Shown here: positions 42,805 through 53,193 of the stretch, piece by piece | How the letters are laid out: every line of letters starts with the position of its first letter | Position numbering within the stretch: position 1 is the stretch's first letter | Origin: Synechococcales cyanobacterium GL140_1_metabat_312 | Lineage (GTDB): Bacteria > Cyanobacteriota > Cyanobacteriia > Leptolyngbyales > Leptolyngbyaceae | Length of the DNA: 64,000 nucleotides | Direction: 5' to 3' | Assembly (NCBI GenBank): GCA_025351345.1 | Contig: JANXWB010000011.1 | Span: 1-64,000 of the forward strand | Notes under the pieces: model-generated | The model's database searches: none | Told to the model about the DNA's origin: nothing | The model's input: the letters and a program-made list of their open reading frames with translations, nothing else | Translations under genes and position numbers: made by a program

Positions 42805-44412
42805 CTACCAACTGCCGCCGCGCTTGCCATTAGGTTTAATGGTCATCCAATTGGTCTTTGCCATTGCCAATTGTTCCGGTGTAACTTTTGCACCCGTTAG
42901 ATTTGCACCCCCCAAATTCGTGCCCCGTAGATTTGCATTGAGTAAGTAAGCACTGCGTAAGTCAGCCCCACGTAAATCGGCATCCTGAAGATCCGCATTA
43001 CTCATATACGCCTTCACCAAAATCGCATCCCGCAGATTTGCACCCTGAAGATTTGCCCGTCCGAAATCAACATTGGTTAAGGTCGCACCTTGTAGGTTGA
43101 CTTGTCTGAGATTGGCCTGATGAAAATTTGCCTCTGTCAAGTCCAGACGTGGAAGTTGGAGCATTTCTAGATGATGGGCTGCAAAATCTCGTCGGCCTTT
43201 GGCGTAATAATTCTGAACGCCCGCCGCATCTAACCGGGCAGGTACGTGACCTGTGGTTGCTCCACTATTGGCAATGCGGCCTTTTGAGTCCCCTCGGCCC
43301 ATGGAATTGGAAATCGATCGCGCCGCCACCGATCGTTGCCGAATCGCTTCTGGTGAATTAAGGGTGGTGGCTTCTTTGGGTTGTTGACGTGCCTGAATCG
43401 CCATGGCTGTCCGGGTAGCGGGGGAGATGGCACCACTGCCCGACGAGAGTGGAAGAGATGAAGGGGGCGGAGTGCTGCGTTTAGTAGTCATACTGTTATT
43501 AAGGCTGTCTAGATAGGGTTCGAGATCTAGCGCACGAAAAACCTCCATTGCAGTCTGGTAGCGATGTCGGACAGAGACTTCCAACATTTTTGATAGGACG
43601 CTGGCAAAATGGTCGCTCACATTGACATGCTTCTGCCAGAGCATTTCTCCCGTCATAGGGTCGTAGGCCAAATCCTTCGGTGCCTTTCCCGTGAACATGT
43701 AAATACAGGTGACTCCTAATGCATAGATGTCGCTAGCAAATACAGGCCGCATTGCCATTTGTTCAGGGGGGGCAAAGCCGGGAGTGCCGATCGCATAGGA
43801 GGTGAATGCTGTATTCTCGGAGGCTTCTGTGACGGTGGATTGGACGTGATTCTTTACTGCCCCAAAATCGATTAGTACTAGCTTTTGATCGTGCGATCGG
43901 CGAATCAAGTTAGCGGGTTTAATGTCTCGATGAATCACTTGCTGACTATGGATGTAATCCAACACGGGAAGAATTTCACTGAGAAAATGCTTTACCTTTA
44001 GTTCGCCCATGCAGCCGTGGCGTTTGACTTCCTGTTGAATGGTCGAGCCACTCACATACTCCTGGACTAGATAGAACTCCTGACTCGACTCAAAATAATC
44101 GAGTAATCGAGGAATTTGAGGGTGGTTGCCAATCCGCCCGAGAGTCTCGGCTTCTCGCTCAAAAAGTTCCCGCGCCATCTGCATGATGTGCAGTGCGGTG
44201 GTGTTGGGGCGAAGCTGTTTAATCACACAATTAGGTTGACCAGGCAGCACCTCATCCCTGGATAAATAGGTCGCGCCAAAGCCTCCCTGTCCTAGAGCAT
44301 GAAGAACTCTGTACCGCCCCTGCAATAGGAGAGGAGAACCGCAAGCTTGACAGGTTTCAGCATCGATTAAATTTTCTGGATTGGGACAACCTGGACTCAA
44401 GCAATAGCTCAT
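42805..44412 (-). CDS. spkB: Serine/threonine protein kinase with pentapeptide repeats, SpkB type
   Basis: A 535-residue eukaryotic-type kinase. An N-terminal Cys knuckle (CLSPGCPNPE and CQACGSPLL) precedes the kinase domain (about 33-300): GQGGFGATY, CVIKQ, HRDIKPANLI, LIDFGAV and the activation segment GTPGFAPPEQ. A Ser/Thr-rich linker follows and the C-terminal 110 residues are pentapeptide repeats (LDLTEANFHQANLRQVNLQG and onward). This layout is that of Synechocystis SpkB (Slr1697), implicated in oxidative stress. All catalytic residues are present. Monocistronic. Confidence 0.9.
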   Translation of the reverse strand: MSYCLSPGCPNPENLIDAETCQACGSPLLLQGRYRVLHALGQGGFGATYLSRDEVLPGQPNCVIKQLRPNTTALHIMQMARELFEREAETLGRIGNHPQIPRLLDYFESSQEFYLVQEYVSGSTIQQEVKRHGCMGELKVKHFLSEILPVLDYIHSQQVIHRDIKPANLIRRSHDQKLVLIDFGAVKNHVQSTVTEASENTAFTSYAIGTPGFAPPEQMAMRPVFASDIYALGVTCIYMFTGKAPKDLAYDPMTGEMLWQKHVNVSDHFASVLSKMLEVSVRHRYQTAMEVFRALDLEPYLDSLNNSMTTKRSTPPPSSLPLSSGSGAISPATRTAMAIQARQQPKEATTLNSPEAIRQRSVAARSISNSMGRGDSKGRIANSGATTGHVPARLDAAGVQNYYAKGRRDFAAHHLEMLQLPRLDLTEANFHQANLRQVNLQGATLTNVDFGRANLQGANLRDAILVKAYMSNADLQDADLRGADLRSAYLLNANLRGTNLGGANLTGAKVTPEQLAMAKTNWMTIKPNGKRGGSW

Positions 44413-44898
44413 GCACCTTACCCGCGCTTAGCTCAACAACGATCGGACTGAAATTGAAAAAAGAACCTCGTAACCCAAACTTCGTGACTACATTCTCATT
44501 ATCGGGTCATCGATTCCTCGGTTTTACCCTACTATCTCAACTCTACTTAAACAGGTAGTAACTTAGATTTCCATTATCCCACAATGGATATAGACATTTT
44601 TATAGAGAATTTATGCAATGCCTACAAATAGAGGGTGCTTATAAAACTGGCATGATCCCTTCTTCTATTATTCGTCGTTCTTTCCGGAATTAACGGCCTT
44701 ATTCAAATTTTATTGAATCGACGAATAACAGCATAGTCTATATGCTTCCTATGCTCACCTCTATAGGGGTTGGCATCGTGTGTCATTTCCTGAATTTCTC
44801 ATTAAAGCAGCGAGGTCTCCCTTGGGTTGGGCGTTCTGGTGGAGACCTGAAGGCGTTACAATCTTAAGGATTTAGCACTCTTCACAGCAAACGGTCCG
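44413..44898. other. Long intergenic region upstream of pheT
   Basis: About 485 bases, AT-rich, between divergent spkB and pheT. No gene found. The last 90 bases contain the hairpin annotated at 44813-44848, which may be in the pheT leader. Confidence 0.4.
44813..44848 (+). promoter_or_regulatory. Hairpin in the presumed pheT leader
   Basis: AGGTCTCC at 44813-44820 and GGAGACCT at 44841-44848 are perfectly complementary with a 20-base G/T-rich loop; the stem ends 50 bases before the pheT ATG. Could be an attenuator-like or mRNA-stability structure; no T run follows. Confidence 0.4.
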
Positions 44899-47346
44899 AT
44901 GCGTATCTCTTTATCTTGGCTTCAAGAATTTGTTGACATTTCCCACTCTCCCGAAGATTTATCTCATCTGTTGACAATGGCGGGGTTTGAGGTAGAGGAG
45001 ATAGAGGATCGTCGGACTTGGGCGGAGGGCGTTAAGGTGGGCCGTGTAGTCAGCCGAGAACCCCATCCTAATGCGGATAAGCTCAGTGTCTGTCAGGTTG
45101 ATATTGGGACCGGGGAACTTCAGCAGATTGTCTGTGGTGCGGCGAACGTTAAGGCTGACATCTTTGTCGCGGTGGCAACGATCGGCGCTTTTTTGCCGAA
45201 ATGTGGTGCGGAAGGGCTAAAAATCAGGCCCGCCAAATTACGGGGTGAGCCATCCAACGGAATGATTTGTTCGCTGTCCGAGGTGGGGCTGACTAAGGAT
45301 TCCGATGGGATTCATATTTTTGACGAGACCATGACAACGCTTGAACCTGGACTTGATGCTGGACCTTTGCTGGGCCTTGACGAGGTGATTTTAGACTTGA
45401 GTTCGACCGCGAACCGTGCGGATGCCTTGAGCATGATTGGCATTGCCCGTGAGATTGCAGCGTTGACGGGTGCAAGGTTGAAAATGCCCGAGACTACTTC
45501 TGTCGTGTCGCCAGAGTCCGATCGGTTGTCAATTCATTTAACTAACTCTGCCGCTTGTCCAACTTACATAGTCACGGCGATCGATGGCGTTCAGGTGATG
45601 GATTCCCCTCTGTGGTTACAGCGACGATTGCAATCCGCTGGAGTGCGGCCCATCAGCAACATTGTGGATGTGACCAACTATGTGATGTTGGAGTGGGGAC
45701 AGCCGCTTCATGCCTTTGATGGCGATCGCTTGGCTCAGGTGGCGGGCACTGCACCGATCGTATTGGGAACTCGGTTGGCGGATGTGGGAGAAACGCTCAA
45801 AACTTTGGATGGCCAAATCCGAACGGCCACCGATCAAACCCATTACATCACCGCCAATAATAATCCGATCGCCCTTGCTGGAGTTATGGGCGGTAGCGAG
45901 ACCGAAGTCTTTGATGGAACCCGTAATCTGGTGTTGGAAGCTGCGATTTTTGATGCCGCAGTTACGCGCCGATCGTCCCGTAGTCAAGGGTTACGATCGG
46001 AAGCTTCGGCCCGGTATGAACGAGGAGTGAACCATGCTGAACTAGAACTCGCTCACCAACGCGCTGTACAGCTTATTTTGGAATTGGCAGGCGGACAAGT
46101 GGCGGCGCAAGCGATCGAGGATCATCGGCCTGAAACTTTGACCCGCACCATCGATTTACGATTATCCCGAGTCCAGCAAGTGTTGGGTTTGGTCGAACGA
46201 GATGATGATGATCTAGGTGAACTGGAAGGGGCGGAAGTCGAAAAAGCGCTGCGATTGCTCAATTGCGTGGTGACTCCGACTCGTAAAGGTGAATGGACGG
46301 TTACGGTGCCCGCCTACCGATACCGGGATTTGGAGCGGGAAATTGACCTAATTGAAGAAGTCGCCCGGATGTACGGCTTCAACAACTTCTGCGACACACT
46401 GCCTGAAAAAGGAGAAGCCGGGGCATTATCCCTCGAACAAGCCGTGTTGCGTCGTTTACGATCGGCCCTGCGTGGAGCCGGATTGACTGAACTTATGCAC
46501 TATTCCCTAAATAAATGTGGGAACGATCGGGAAGTTATTCTCAGTAATCCGCTGTTAGTAGAATATTCTGCACTGCGGACTAACTTGATGGACGGTGCGA
46601 TCGATGCCTTCCAATTCAACTGGGAACAGGGCAACGGCGCACTGAATGGCTTTGACATTGGCCATATTTTCTTCCAAGACGAAGAAGGATTTGGTGAAGC
46701 CGAAGTCGTGGGCGGCATCATGGGCGGCGATATATCCCGTGGACGCTGGCCGAGCAGTGGAAAAGAGTCTCCCTTGAACTGGTATGAGGCTAAAGGCTTG
46801 CTGGATTCCGTCTTTGATCAATTGAGTTTGCCCGTTGAATATCAGCCGGACAGTCGCGACACCACCAAGCTTCATCCCGGACGCACCGCATCACTTTGGC
46901 TCAAAGGCGAACGACTGGGCACCTTGGGCCAATTGCATCCACAGTTTGCGCAAGATCGCGGATTGCCAGACGGCGTTGTCACCTTTGAGTTTGACCTAGA
47001 TCTGATTTATAAGCACTTCGATGCCGATGGTGGGATGGTACCGATTTATGCGCCGTTCTCGACCTATCCCGCCAGCGATCGGGATCTTGCCTTCTTCGTC
47101 AAAACCACTACCTCCGTGGCTGAACTAGAGCGAGCCATGCGAAGAGCGGGTGGAAAACTACTCGATTCCGTTGAACTGTTTGATGAATACAAAGGGAAAG
47201 GTGTTCCAGAGGGCAAACGCAGCCTCGCCTTCCGCATGGTCTACCGGACGATCGATCGGACCTTGACCGATGGCGATGTGGATCCAATTCAGCAGGAAAT
47301 TCGGGACGTTTTGGTCGATCGCTTTCAAGTCGAGTTACGCAGTTAG
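44899..47346 (+). CDS. pheT: Phenylalanyl-tRNA synthetase beta subunit
   Basis: Beta chain of the alpha2-beta2 enzyme that charges tRNA-Phe and edits Tyr-tRNA-Phe. The 815-residue protein has all domains in order: N-terminal [14 protein letters not shown], the tRNA-binding EMAP domain ([20 protein letters not shown]), the B3/B4 editing region ([32 protein letters not shown]), B5 domain and the C-terminal anticodon-binding FDX domain ([14 protein letters not shown]). pheS is not adjacent, as is normal in cyanobacteria. Confidence 0.98.
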   Translation: MRISLSWLQEFVDISHSPEDLSHLLTMAGFEVEEIEDRRTWAEGVKVGRVVSREPHPNADKLSVCQVDIGTGELQQIVCGAANVKADIFVAVATIGAFLPKCGAEGLKIRPAKLRGEPSNGMICSLSEVGLTKDSDGIHIFDETMTTLEPGLDAGPLLGLDEVILDLSSTANRADALSMIGIAREIAALTGARLKMPETTSVVSPESDRLSIHLTNSAACPTYIVTAIDGVQVMDSPLWLQRRLQSAGVRPISNIVDVTNYVMLEWGQPLHAFDGDRLAQVAGTAPIVLGTRLADVGETLKTLDGQIRTATDQTHYITANNNPIALAGVMGGSETEVFDGTRNLVLEAAIFDAAVTRRSSRSQGLRSEASARYERGVNHAELELAHQRAVQLILELAGGQVAAQAIEDHRPETLTRTIDLRLSRVQQVLGLVERDDDDLGELEGAEVEKALRLLNCVVTPTRKGEWTVTVPAYRYRDLEREIDLIEEVARMYGFNNFCDTLPEKGEAGALSLEQAVLRRLRSALRGAGLTELMHYSLNKCGNDREVILSNPLLVEYSALRTNLMDGAIDAFQFNWEQGNGALNGFDIGHIFFQDEEGFGEAEVVGGIMGGDISRGRWPSSGKESPLNWYEAKGLLDSVFDQLSLPVEYQPDSRDTTKLHPGRTASLWLKGERLGTLGQLHPQFAQDRGLPDGVVTFEFDLDLIYKHFDADGGMVPIYAPFSTYPASDRDLAFFVKTTTSVAELERAMRRAGGKLLDSVELFDEYKGKGVPEGKRSLAFRMVYRTIDRTLTDGDVDPIQQEIRDVLVDRFQVELRS

Positions 47347-47416
47347 TGCCATCGGCATGGTGCGACCGATCGTCGAATTAGAGCATAGTGATAATCGGAT
47401 TCTGTACCCAATCATC

Positions 47417-47809
47417 CTATGCTTCGATAGGTTGGTTTAAAAAGTGTTTCAGGCAGAGCAAACTTAAACTTTGTCCCACATTAATCGGTAGCCAAGACAC
47501 GCCTTCAATCCGAGACTGAACCCAACCGTCGCCCCACGCCCATTCATGGAATCCATCAATCCCTTGACTTAACGTGAACCGGATCCGATTGCCTTCCAGT
47601 AGCTCTACTTCATGGCTCACCGGAACTGCCCCACCCGCCAAACTCAAAAACTGATTACCCACCGCTAAGGTCTCAGGCAAATCGGCTGGAAACCGCTGAA
47701 AGGTGAGCCATTTTTTTAATAGTTTTGGATCCGTAAAACAGGCTTTTAAACGATCGCATTCTGCATCGACTTCAATCCGGAGATGGCTGTGTTGAAAGGT
47801 TCCCAGCAT
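47417..47809 (-). CDS. SRPBCC (START-like) family protein
   Basis: A 130-residue small ligand-binding fold protein. From the ATG at 47809 it begins MLGTFQHSHLRIEVDAECDR (AGGA lies upstream), then LLKKWLTFQRFPADLPETL, GGAVPVSHEVELLEGNRIRF and the C-terminal helix VGQSLSLLCLKHFL. This is the helix-grip pattern of SRPBCC proteins, which bind hydrophobic ligands in a cavity. No adjacent partner; the bound ligand is unknown. Convergent with pheT. Confidence 0.7.
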   Translation of the reverse strand: MLGTFQHSHLRIEVDAECDRLKACFTDPKLLKKWLTFQRFPADLPETLAVGNQFLSLAGGAVPVSHEVELLEGNRIRFTLSQGIDGFHEWAWGDGWVQSRIEGVSWLPINVGQSLSLLCLKHFLNQPIEA

Positions 47810-47972
47810 GAAAATTTTCCTAGTGACTAATTTAAAGTGAATTGGTGAATTGAACGCTTTAACCATGATCCCATTCGATCAAAGTGTACCGAGTCTTGCA
47901 GAAATAATCGCTTGTGTGACGAAAGCCGCCCTAAAATGTAACCAGATGTGTAAAGAACGGTAAAGAACAGCT

Positions 47973-48878
47973 ATGGCAGACCAGCTTATTCGCGCCACGG
48001 CAGCGGACAACGGAATTCGGGCAGTGGGCGTGATTACGACTCAGCTCACCCAGGAAGCTAGGGAGCGCCACGGCCTTTCCTATGTGGCAACAGCGGCTCT
48101 CGGACGCAGCATGGCTGGGGCATTGTTGCTCGCGTCTAGTATGAAGCAGCCTCAAGCTCGGGTGACGTTAAGGGTGAAGGGCAATGGACCCATGAAAGGG
48201 TTGTATGTGGATGCGGGATTAAATGGGACTGTGCGGGGCTATGTGGATGATCACACTATAGAATTGCCGCTGAACCTGCAAGGCAAGCTGGATGTGGGCG
48301 GTGCGATCGGAAACGTTGGCTATCTAAATGTGCTTCGGGATATTGGCTACGGTCAACCGCATTCCAGTACCACCGAATTGATTTCGGGTGAAATTGGCGA
48401 AGATTTGACCTACTACCTCGCCACTTCAGAACAAACCCCGTCTGCGTTGATGTTGGGTGTGTTTGTAGAGGAAAAATCAGTGGAAGCGGCGGGTGGATTG
48501 CTGATTCAGATTATGCCGAAAGCGTCCATTGATGAAGCGTTAGTCAGTTTGTTGGAATCCCGAATCTCAGGGTTACAGTCGTTTTCGAGCTTGCTACGAT
48601 CGGGCAAAACCCTGCCAATCATTTTTGAGGAGTTGCTGGGCGATTTGGGGCTGAATATTTTTCCAGATGTGCAGCCTGTGCGTTTTCATTGTCCCTGTAC
48701 TCGCGATCGGGTAACGGCAGCGATTCCATTGTTGGGAGAGTCAGATTTGGCCGATATGATTTCTCAGCAGGAGACAGCGGAGGCAACCTGTCATTTTTGT
48801 AATCAGACGTATTACGTTGATCCGATGGAACTCCGGGAAATTTTGGCCCAAATGCGATCGGGTTCTCTAGCTTCCTAA
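47973..48878 (+). CDS. hslO: Redox-regulated chaperone Hsp33
   Basis: Holdase chaperone switched on by oxidation in the cytosol. The 301-residue protein has the N-terminal substrate domain (ALGRSMAGALLLASSMKQPQ, KGNGPMKGLYVDAG) and the C-terminal zinc switch with C240-X-C242 (RFHCPCTRDRV) and C273-XX-C276 (ATCHFCNQTY), so the redox switch is complete. The final VDPMELREIL is also typical. Monocistronic. Confidence 0.97.
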   Translation: MADQLIRATAADNGIRAVGVITTQLTQEARERHGLSYVATAALGRSMAGALLLASSMKQPQARVTLRVKGNGPMKGLYVDAGLNGTVRGYVDDHTIELPLNLQGKLDVGGAIGNVGYLNVLRDIGYGQPHSSTTELISGEIGEDLTYYLATSEQTPSALMLGVFVEEKSVEAAGGLLIQIMPKASIDEALVSLLESRISGLQSFSSLLRSGKTLPIIFEELLGDLGLNIFPDVQPVRFHCPCTRDRVTAAIPLLGESDLADMISQQETAEATCHFCNQTYYVDPMELREILAQMRSGSLAS

Positions 48879-49090
48879 TGGAGCAGAACTAGCTAGAAGC
48901 ACAGTCAATATGACTGGGAAATGACTGCGAGAATAGCCGTTAATCACTTAGAAATTTGGATCTAGCCGATCGTTTAGGTGAAATTTGCAAAGAAATCTAT
49001 ATAAAATCAGTGTTTCAGCGTTCGGTTTGGAAAAAATAGACATAGAATTGGGTCTTCTAACTCTTACCGTGTCATCCCAGGAGACAACCC

Positions 49091-49375
49091 ATGAATAAAG
49101 GCGAACTAGTCGATGTAGTGGCAGAAAAGGCCAACATCACCAAAAAAGAAGCAGATGCCATCATCTCAGCCACCATTGAATCCATTATGGAAGCCGTTTC
49201 GAGCGATAACAAAGTAACCCTTGTGGGCTTTGGTTCCTTCGAGCCTCGGGTCCGTATGGCTCGGGAAGGACGCAATCCTAAAACCAACGAAAAAATGGTG
49301 ATTCCTCAAACGACGGTTCCAGCCTTCTCGGCAGGGAAGGCCTTTAAGGATAAAGTTGCGCCTAATAAAGCATAA
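49091..49375 (+). CDS. hup: HU family DNA-binding protein
   Basis: Nucleoid protein that bends DNA as a dimer. The 94 residues follow the HU pattern: MNKGELVDVVAEKANITKKE, VGFGSFEPRVRMAREGRNPKT with the Pro-containing beta arm near residue 60-65, and a C-terminal KAFKDKVAPNKA. A CCAGGAGA ribosome site precedes the ATG by a few bases. It is the single HU type expected in cyanobacteria. Confidence 0.97.
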   Translation: MNKGELVDVVAEKANITKKEADAIISATIESIMEAVSSDNKVTLVGFGSFEPRVRMAREGRNPKTNEKMVIPQTTVPAFSAGKAFKDKVAPNKA

Positions 49376-49466
49376 GCCTTGCTGAAAAGATATTGGCTTA
49401 AGTAGCCTTTTAACTTACCTTAACCAATCCTGGTCAACCAATCCTGATTTATCCTGAGAACTGACT

Positions 49467-50594
49467 TTGAAACGACCGACGCATGGGGGGAATTTAAGCT
49501 GGGCAGCGGAAATTGCCGACTGTTCCCCTAATGCGTTGCTTGACTTTTCTGCCAGCATTAATCCTTTGGGAATACCAAATAGCGCGATCGACGTTTTGAC
49601 TCAATCTATCGACGCGCTGACGGCCTACCCGGATCCAGATTATTCAGCCTTAAAAGTAGCGATCGCAGCCCATCACCATATTGATCCCCATTGGATTCTT
49701 CCTGGAAACGGCGCGGCTGAATTGCTGACTTGGGCTTGTCGGGAACTCGCCGAACTCAAGAAGACATATTTACTAACACCGGGATTTGCCGATTACGATC
49801 GTGCGCTAGCCGCTTTTGCTGCCCGAGTGACCCGCGTTCCACTTCAAGATTTTAGCCAGAGTTTATTGCCCACCAATGGATTACCGCGATCGTTAAGCGC
49901 GCCCACAGCACTGAAGCAAAATAATGGCATCTTAATTAATAATCCCCACAATCCCACGGGACAATGGGCTACGGCGGCAATCTTGCGCTCGGAAATCTTG
50001 GACAATCCTCACTACAGTTTGGTGGTGGTGGATGAAGCGTTTATGGATTTTTTGCCAGAGTCGCAGTCTCAAAGTGTGATTCCTTGGATTCAGGATTATC
50101 CACAGCTTGTCGTGGTGCGATCGTTGACGAAGTTTTATGCAATTCCGGGACTGCGGCTAGGGTATGCAATTGCTCATCCCGATCGATTGACCCGATGGCA
50201 GCAATGGCGCGATCCTTGGTCGGTGAATACGTTGGCGGCGAAGGTGGGTGAGGTGGTGCTGCAAGATCAGGCATTTCAAGCAAAGACCTATGCTTGGTTG
50301 GCGGAGGCAAAACCGCTATTTGTGGATGGATTACGATCGATTTCTGGGTTGCAAATCTACGAAGGGACCGTTAACTTTTTACTCATCCGATTGAACTATT
50401 CGGTGATGGAATTACAAATCAGGCTTTTGCGAAATCATCGAATTTATATCCGAGATTGTATGAGTTTCCCCGAATTAGGCGATCGGTTCTTTCGCGTTGC
50501 GTTGCGGACTGTGGCTGAAAATCAAACCTTAGTCACCGCTTTGAGAGTGGAATTGGCCGAGATGGTAGAACTGACTGAAATAACATCATGCTAA
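49467..50594 (+). CDS. cobD: L-threonine-O-3-phosphate decarboxylase CobD-like
   Basis: PLP enzyme of aminotransferase fold class I. CobD makes (R)-1-amino-2-propanol O-2-phosphate for the cobalamin nucleotide loop; histidinol-phosphate aminotransferases are close relatives. CobD-like marks are the N-terminal HGGNLSWAAEIADCSPNALL, DFSASINPLG, and the PLP lysine K222 in RSLTKFYAIPGLRLGY. The PLP-binding Asp is in VVVDEAFMDF. The last codons overlap the next gene by seven bases. Assignment to CobD rather than HisC rests on the N-terminal motif. Confidence 0.88.
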   Translation: MKRPTHGGNLSWAAEIADCSPNALLDFSASINPLGIPNSAIDVLTQSIDALTAYPDPDYSALKVAIAAHHHIDPHWILPGNGAAELLTWACRELAELKKTYLLTPGFADYDRALAAFAARVTRVPLQDFSQSLLPTNGLPRSLSAPTALKQNNGILINNPHNPTGQWATAAILRSEILDNPHYSLVVVDEAFMDFLPESQSQSVIPWIQDYPQLVVVRSLTKFYAIPGLRLGYAIAHPDRLTRWQQWRDPWSVNTLAAKVGEVVLQDQAFQAKTYAWLAEAKPLFVDGLRSISGLQIYEGTVNFLLIRLNYSVMELQIRLLRNHRIYIRDCMSFPELGDRFFRVALRTVAENQTLVTALRVELAEMVELTEITSC

Positions 50595-51949
50595 TTGAAT
50601 ATGATTTAGTGATTATTGGCGCGACCGAGTTGGGCTGTCGGATGGCGTTGCGCGCTAGACAACTGGGGGCAAGGGTGGCGCTTGTAGAACAAGGGGAACG
50701 ACCTGAAACCACGATCGCCTGGCGACATTGGTTGGCCATTGACTCAACGGAGCTTGTGACAGAACTTTCGACCCAACTTAATGCTCTTGCGATTTCTGAT
50801 GAATCCAAACCCCTAACTCCAGAAGCATTACAAATTCAGGGCGTAGATTATTTGGCCGCAACTGGGACTTGGATTGAACACCCAAAAGCTGGATTTCAGG
50901 TGGGCGATCGCCTCTTACGATCGAGTTCTTATGTGGCAACCTTGCACCCTAATCGTCGTATTCCTGTTGCGCTCTGGGGAATTACTTGTGGAAGGCCAGA
51001 AGACTTTATCAACCGCAAATCTGCACCCGATCGAGTAGCAATTTTTGGGGATACGATCGTCGCAGTTGAGTTAGCTATGGCACTGCGATCGCGGGGTTCA
51101 ACCGTAACCCTAATTATCCCAACACCACAACTATTGCCTCAAGTCGATCCCGATGGATCCATTCAGATTCAAATGGTCTTAGAAGCATCCGGCATTCAGA
51201 TATTAACTAAAACACGGATTGAATCGGTTCAAACTGTCGGGTTAATTCAACGTCTGACCCTAGATCGCTCTCTTCATCGCCAAAGCGTTCACGTCCCTCA
51301 AATTCTTGAAGTGGATGAGATTATTCTAGCCACGCCCTCTGAACGACTGGATCCCAATCGATTAGGACTTCGATCGTTGAGTTCAAAATCTCTGCGTTCT
51401 CATCGGCTGAAGTTGGTCGGAGCTGCGAATCGGACCACACCGATCGATGGCTTAACGGCAAATTGTGACGCGATCGCTGTCACGGAAGTCCAAGCCATTT
51501 TGCAACCTTGGAAATCAACGCGCTCAGTTTCTGTTGGACGACTCATCCGCCTCCCCAGTTTCTGGATTGGACCAGTGCCCCAGAAAAACCATCGGCTTAT
51601 ATCGATCGCGGGCCAAACCGCCTCAGGGAATCTTTGGTATGACCTAAAGCTGAAAAGTAATGGCCAATTGACCAATGCGACGTTAGTGGGTGAACTCGCA
51701 CCGCATTTGGGAAGCCTCCTAAGTCTGGCGATCCGATCAAAAATATCACTCCCCCAGCTTCTAACACTGCCCCTCAGCGATTTCGCCCACACCCAAGTGA
51801 TTTCCCAATGGATTGAACAATGGGAGCAAAGTACCCGATCGCGGTATCCCTTGTTTCATGAATTATTTTTAGACTGGCTAAGAGTACGCCGACGATCGGT
51901 ACGAGATCTCGCTCGTCCCATCCCAGAATCATCGAACATCTCAAAATAA
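50588..51949 (+). CDS. FAD/NAD(P)-binding oxidoreductase lacking the redox disulfide
   Basis: A 453-residue relative of pyridine-nucleotide disulfide oxidoreductases (mercuric reductase/lipoamide dehydrogenase group). The FAD-binding N-terminus is YDLVIIGATELGCRMALRAR, and the NAD(P) domain has VAIFGDTIVAVELAMALRSR at about 155-175. The GXXCXXXXC active-site disulfide that follows the first helix in the family is absent: there is no Cys at all after the N-terminal GATELGC until TCG near residue 139. It overlaps cobD by seven bases, so it is translated from the same mRNA. Function unknown. Confidence 0.75.
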   Translation: MLIEYDLVIIGATELGCRMALRARQLGARVALVEQGERPETTIAWRHWLAIDSTELVTELSTQLNALAISDESKPLTPEALQIQGVDYLAATGTWIEHPKAGFQVGDRLLRSSSYVATLHPNRRIPVALWGITCGRPEDFINRKSAPDRVAIFGDTIVAVELAMALRSRGSTVTLIIPTPQLLPQVDPDGSIQIQMVLEASGIQILTKTRIESVQTVGLIQRLTLDRSLHRQSVHVPQILEVDEIILATPSERLDPNRLGLRSLSSKSLRSHRLKLVGAANRTTPIDGLTANCDAIAVTEVQAILQPWKSTRSVSVGRLIRLPSFWIGPVPQKNHRLISIAGQTASGNLWYDLKLKSNGQLTNATLVGELAPHLGSLLSLAIRSKISLPQLLTLPLSDFAHTQVISQWIEQWEQSTRSRYPLFHELFLDWLRVRRRSVRDLARPIPESSNISK

Positions 51950-51950
51950 A

Positions 51951-51990
51951 AAAGCGACCTTCTCAGATTGGTCTTGGAAGATCGCGTTTT
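51951..51990. terminator. Bidirectional terminator
   Basis: AAAGCGACCTTC pairs with GAAGATCGCGTTTT, with one mismatch and one bulge; A and T tracts flank both sides. It separates the flavoprotein gene from the convergent ycf66-like gene. Confidence 0.7.
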
Positions 51991-52003
51991 AAATTCTCAA
52001 GTC

Positions 52004-52966
52004 TCAATTTTCATTCTCAATTTCCCTGACGGATTCTCCTGATTCGATCGTTTTCTCCTCTAAAACCTCACTGATTACGGCTGGATCGGTCGTAGAGGCC
52101 ATCACCGTCATCTCATCGGTAGACACCACCACCGTCAGTTCCACGACATCTTTTACCACTGTATCCGTATCCCCAAAATCAAAATCATCATCGATCGCGG
52201 CCTCAGATACTGCCTTAGAAGTTTCCATAGATGATGTAGGTGTCTCAGAACTGCGATCGCGGAACTCTTTCCGCACATACACTTCTTTTGGCTCTGTCTT
52301 CTTTGAAGTATTCAGCCCACTGACCAACCCCATCGCCCGATCGAATAATCCACCGAACGGATTTTTAGAAACCGGGGTTGAAAACGACTTCATCGAAGGC
52401 TTAGTCGCTGTCGTATTCACAAGAACCTTGGGGGGATTGCCAAAATCTTCCGGTTTTAACGGAACATCCGCCCGCTTCAACAATTCTGTCACCTCAGCCG
52501 CCGCATTAGATGTCGCGTTAGTCGTCGCCTTTGCCGCAGATTTCGCCCCCGTTTCCACCGTAACGCCCAAATCCTGCACTTTCTCTTGCGCTTTACTAAT
52601 AGCGTCTTGCGCCTGGTTCTTTAGCTTTACCGCTGTATCCGATCGACCTAACTCCACTAAACTACTGCGCCAGCCCGCAACCTTCCCCGAACTCACACGC
52701 TCAGCTTCCGGAACTGAATTCCAGCGGTTTTCGACCATCTGCCAACCCAGCCAGCCCATTAACGCCACACTCGCCATCTGACCCAGCAGCACTCCCCCCG
52801 TAATCCGGCCCGCACAGACCCACAGCACCAGCCCATAAAATAATCCCACTCCACTCCAGACGAGATCGTTTTTCCGTGACACTTCGGGTATGACAAACGT
52901 TGTACTGTACAAGCCTAAACTTGCCAGAACTACCACTAGAGCCAAAACATAGGTCAGCATAAGCAC
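52004..52966 (-). CDS. ycf66: Ycf66 family membrane protein
   Basis: A 320-residue protein. The first 90 residues are the conserved Ycf66 domain with three membrane helices: LTYVLALVVVLASLGLY, DLVWSGVGLFYGLVLWVCAG and GGVLLGQMASVALMGWLGWQ. The rest is a long hydrophilic tail rich in Ala, Thr, Ser, Val and acidic residues, probably disordered; a helical Ala-rich part lies near 115-165. Ycf66 occurs in cyanobacteria and some plastids; function unknown. It starts 228 bases upstream of the divergent gnd gene. Confidence 0.88.
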   Translation of the reverse strand: MLMLTYVLALVVVLASLGLYSTTFVIPEVSRKNDLVWSGVGLFYGLVLWVCAGRITGGVLLGQMASVALMGWLGWQMVENRWNSVPEAERVSSGKVAGWRSSLVELGRSDTAVKLKNQAQDAISKAQEKVQDLGVTVETGAKSAAKATTNATSNAAAEVTELLKRADVPLKPEDFGNPPKVLVNTTATKPSMKSFSTPVSKNPFGGLFDRAMGLVSGLNTSKKTEPKEVYVRKEFRDRSSETPTSSMETSKAVSEAAIDDDFDFGDTDTVVKDVVELTVVVSTDEMTVMASTTDPAVISEVLEEKTIESGESVREIENEN

Positions 52967-53193
52967 CGCGCCTCCACAATTTAAAAAACTAAGCTCAAAA
53001 AACTAAGCTCAAAACTAAGTCATTACCCTTCATCCTGAAGGACAAAACCATAACAGCCAAGGGGGACTTTCCGATCGAAACCCGGCTGATCCCAAAAGCT
53101 TTTAGTCTGTTTTAAGCCGCTTTTAAAGCGACAGGCTACCCTGATTGTATAAACGACGATCGTTCTCTAGATCTGAACTACAACATAAAACTT

